Assembly (NCBI GenBank): GCA_963556145.1
Contig: OY744470.1
Span: 4,650,001-4,714,000 of the forward strand
Reading direction: 5' to 3'
From: Hygrocybe punicea
Taxonomy: Eukaryota; Basidiomycota; Agaricomycetes; Agaricales; Hygrophoraceae
Length of the DNA: 64,000 nt
Shown: in pieces, positions 62,228 to 64,000 of the stretch
Numbering within the stretch: the first letter of the stretch is position 1
Layout of the letters: the number at the start of each line of letters is the position of its first letter
Made by a program: the position numbers and the translations under genes
Notes under the pieces: generated by a model
The model's input: only the letters and a program-made list of their open reading frames with translations
The model's database searches: none
Told to the model about the DNA's origin: nothing

Positions 62228-63250
62228 GTCAGTTGGGATGGGGTGTTGGGCGCCGGACGTGGTGGGGCCGTTGGGCGTTGGGCGTTGGGGTTGGGCCGTC
62301 GTCGTTGTTGCCGGTTTTGATGGGCCGTTGGGCGTTGGCGTTGGGCGTTGGGCGTTGGGCGGGGTTGAGCCGTCGTTGTTGCTGGTTGTGGTGGGGCCGT
62401 TGGGTGTTGGGGTTGGGCGTTGGGCGTTGGGGTTTGGCGTTGGGCATTGGGGTTGAGCGGGGTTGGGCTGTCGTCATTGCCGGTTGTGGTGGGCCGTTGG
62501 GCGTTGGGGTTGGGCGTTGGGGTTGGGCGTTGGGCGTTGGGGTAAGGGCCGTCGTCGTCGTTGCCGGTTGTGGTGGGGCCATTGGGCGTTGGGGTTGGGC
62601 GTTGGGCGTTGGGTGGGGTTGGGCCATCGTTGTTGCCGGTTGTGGTGGGGCCGTTGGGCGTTGGGGTTGGGCGTTGGGCGTTGGGGTTGGGCGTTGGGCG
62701 TTGGGGTTGAGCGGGGTTGGGCTGTCGTCATTGCCGGTTGTGGTGGGCCGTTGGGCGTTGGGGTTGGGCGTTGGGGTTGGGCGTTGGGCGTTGGGGTAAG
62801 GGCCGTCGTCGTCGTTGCCGGTTGTGGTGGGGCCGTTGGGTGTTGGGCGTTGGGGTAGGGTCCGTCGTCGTCGTTGCCGGTTGTGGTGGGGCCGTTGGGT
62901 GTTGGGGTTGGGCCGTCGTCGTCGTTACCGCATGTGGTGGGCCGTTGGGCGTTGGGGTTGGGCATTGGGCATTGGGGTAAGGGCCGTCGTCGTCGTTGCC
63001 GGACGTGGTGGGACCGTTGGGCGTTGGGCGTTGGGGTAGGGGCCGTCGTCGTCGTCGTGGGGCCGTCGTTGCCGGATGTGGGGCGTTGGGCGTTGTTGGG
63101 GTAGGGGCCATTGAGCGTTTGGGTCGTCGTTGGGCGGATGTGGTGGGGTCGTTGGGCGTTGGGGTTGGGTTCATGAGGGGCCGTTGTGGCCGTCGTCGTC
63201 ATGGGGCCGTCGTCGTCGTGGGGCCGTTGGGCGTTGGGAGTTGGGGTCGT
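62228..63250. repeat. GGGCGTT G-rich minisatellite
   Basis: Irregular mixture of GTTGGGCGTTGGG, GTTGGGGTTGGGC and GCCGTCGTCGTCGTTGCCGG blocks, with longer repeats of about 115-250 bp. One strand carries many closely spaced GGG and GGGG runs, a G-quadruplex pattern. Long frames on both strands (up to about 300 residues, NAQRPTPTPN type) are by-products. Confidence 0.9.
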
Positions 63251-64000
63251 CGTTCCCGGATGTGGTGTCGGTTGTGGATGGACGTTGGGCATCGTTGTTG
63301 GCAGCTTTGGTGTGCCGTCTCTGTGGGATGTGGAGCCGCAACTTGGTGGAGCCATTGTCGGCGTCATTGTAGTGGTTGTGACTAGAATTTGGCGCAGACC
63401 TGTGAGTCAGTCAGACGAAGTCAGTAAGTCAGACGAAGTCAGTAAGTCAGACGAAGTCAGAGTTTCGGAGTTTGATGTGAGCATTGCTGCCTCATTGCAA
63501 GTTTGCATTGTTCTTGCACTCGAACTTCATTCTCTCTCATTTTTTCAGCCATTCTATTACCACAAATATGCCCATAATTACTGCTACTACTGCCAGTAAA
63601 AAAGCTGGTGCACCAGCTCCTCAATCTCAGCTTGCGAAAGATCTGGATCTTGATCACTTCAGGCTACCCCCAAACCTGAACAACTAGTTACAACTCACCT
63701 CTAGTACTGAACCATCTACATGTTGGTAAAAGTACTGGGCAGCCCTGGGACGAAACCATCGTCCCTGGGACGATACGTTGGGACGTCCCATTGTCCCTGG
63801 TCCGGTGTATGGGATGGCCCATGGGACGACATTTGGTGTTGTGGGGGTGTCTGGGGGCATTTGGGACGTCCCTTCTCTAGATATTTAATAGAAACCTCAG
63901 GATGATGATAGCATCTAGTTGTAAATTTCAAGGCCTTGTCATGGCCACTATGGGTACCGTGGGTGCTATAGCATAGTATAAGATTGTACATACTTATTCT
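63251..64000. other. Right edge: short repeats, no supported gene
   Basis: An 18 bp tandem repeat GTCAGTAAGTCAGACGAA runs three times at about 63409-63465. GGGACG words cluster at 63735-63875, including TTGGGACGTCCCA. A short frame from 63567 (MPIITATTASKKAGAPAPQS) could be the start of a small protein but is not supported further. Confidence 0.45.

Noticed and set aside
62233..63385. Several long GV/GW-rich and NAQRPTPTPN-rich frames on both strands
   Set aside because: By-products of the GGGCGTT minisatellite; all frames are low in complexity.
1..64000. tRNA, rRNA and bacterial-type regulatory sites
   Set aside because: None could be recognised by eye; without a covariance-model scan I cannot exclude a tRNA.

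Overview
The window looks like a transposon-dense stretch of a mushroom-forming basidiomycete (Agaricomycete) genome. Genes are cut by many 48-67 bp GT-AG introns, several with CTAAC-type branch motifs. The protein families (Helitron replicases, hAT, MULE, gag-only LTR elements and families recalled as mushroom-specific) fit that assignment. I saw no operons, tRNA, rRNA or CRISPR. Coordinates of spliced genes come from exon-phase reasoning by eye, not from transcripts.

Layout. 1-4.5 kb: a partial minus-strand gene, simple and tandem repeats, then a six-exon gene at 2316-3798 whose N-terminus copies the histone H3 tail, followed by a PHD-like zinc finger, a caspase/CHAT-like His...Cys core and a split zinc ribbon. 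4.5-13.9 kb: Helitron-type element H1, with an HUH/Tyr Rep, a PIF1-like helicase and a USP-like protease domain; a 1.3 kb non-autonomous relative interrupts it. 13.9-21.9 kb: the 3' part of a host gene preceded by another copy of that relative, itself split by a 5.0 kb LTR element that has gag and a large antisense spliced gene but no pol. 22-24 kb: a minus-strand ATP-grasp-like gene with one nonsense codon. 24-27 kb: an inverted satellite and an intact seven-exon hypothetical gene. 27.9-41.3 kb: a decayed second Helitron, H2, holding two non-autonomous copies, one of them split by an intact hAT transposon with an 8 bp target duplication. 41-46.5 kb: a small hypothetical gene, gene relics, minisatellites and a third Helitron fragment. 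46.8-51.4 kb: a decayed MULE on the minus strand with Ulp1, MULE, SWIM and CCHC zinc-knuckle modules. 52.7-59.3 kb: an RNase H1 N-terminal-domain gene, low-complexity DNA, a 45 bp minisatellite and a minus-strand multi-exon gene. 59.8-64 kb: two joined non-autonomous Helitron copies, then a G-rich minisatellite.

How the parts relate. H1 and H2 end with the same short 3' sequence as the eight ~1.1-1.3 kb copies or fragments. The two copies whose H2 host frame can be rejoined sit without target duplication. The inverted repeats at their ends are placed asymmetrically. H1/H2-type replicases are therefore the likely source of mobility for these copies (inference). The nesting order H2, then non-autonomous copy, then hAT gives a relative age. 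The most unusual single locus is the histone-tail mimic gene.
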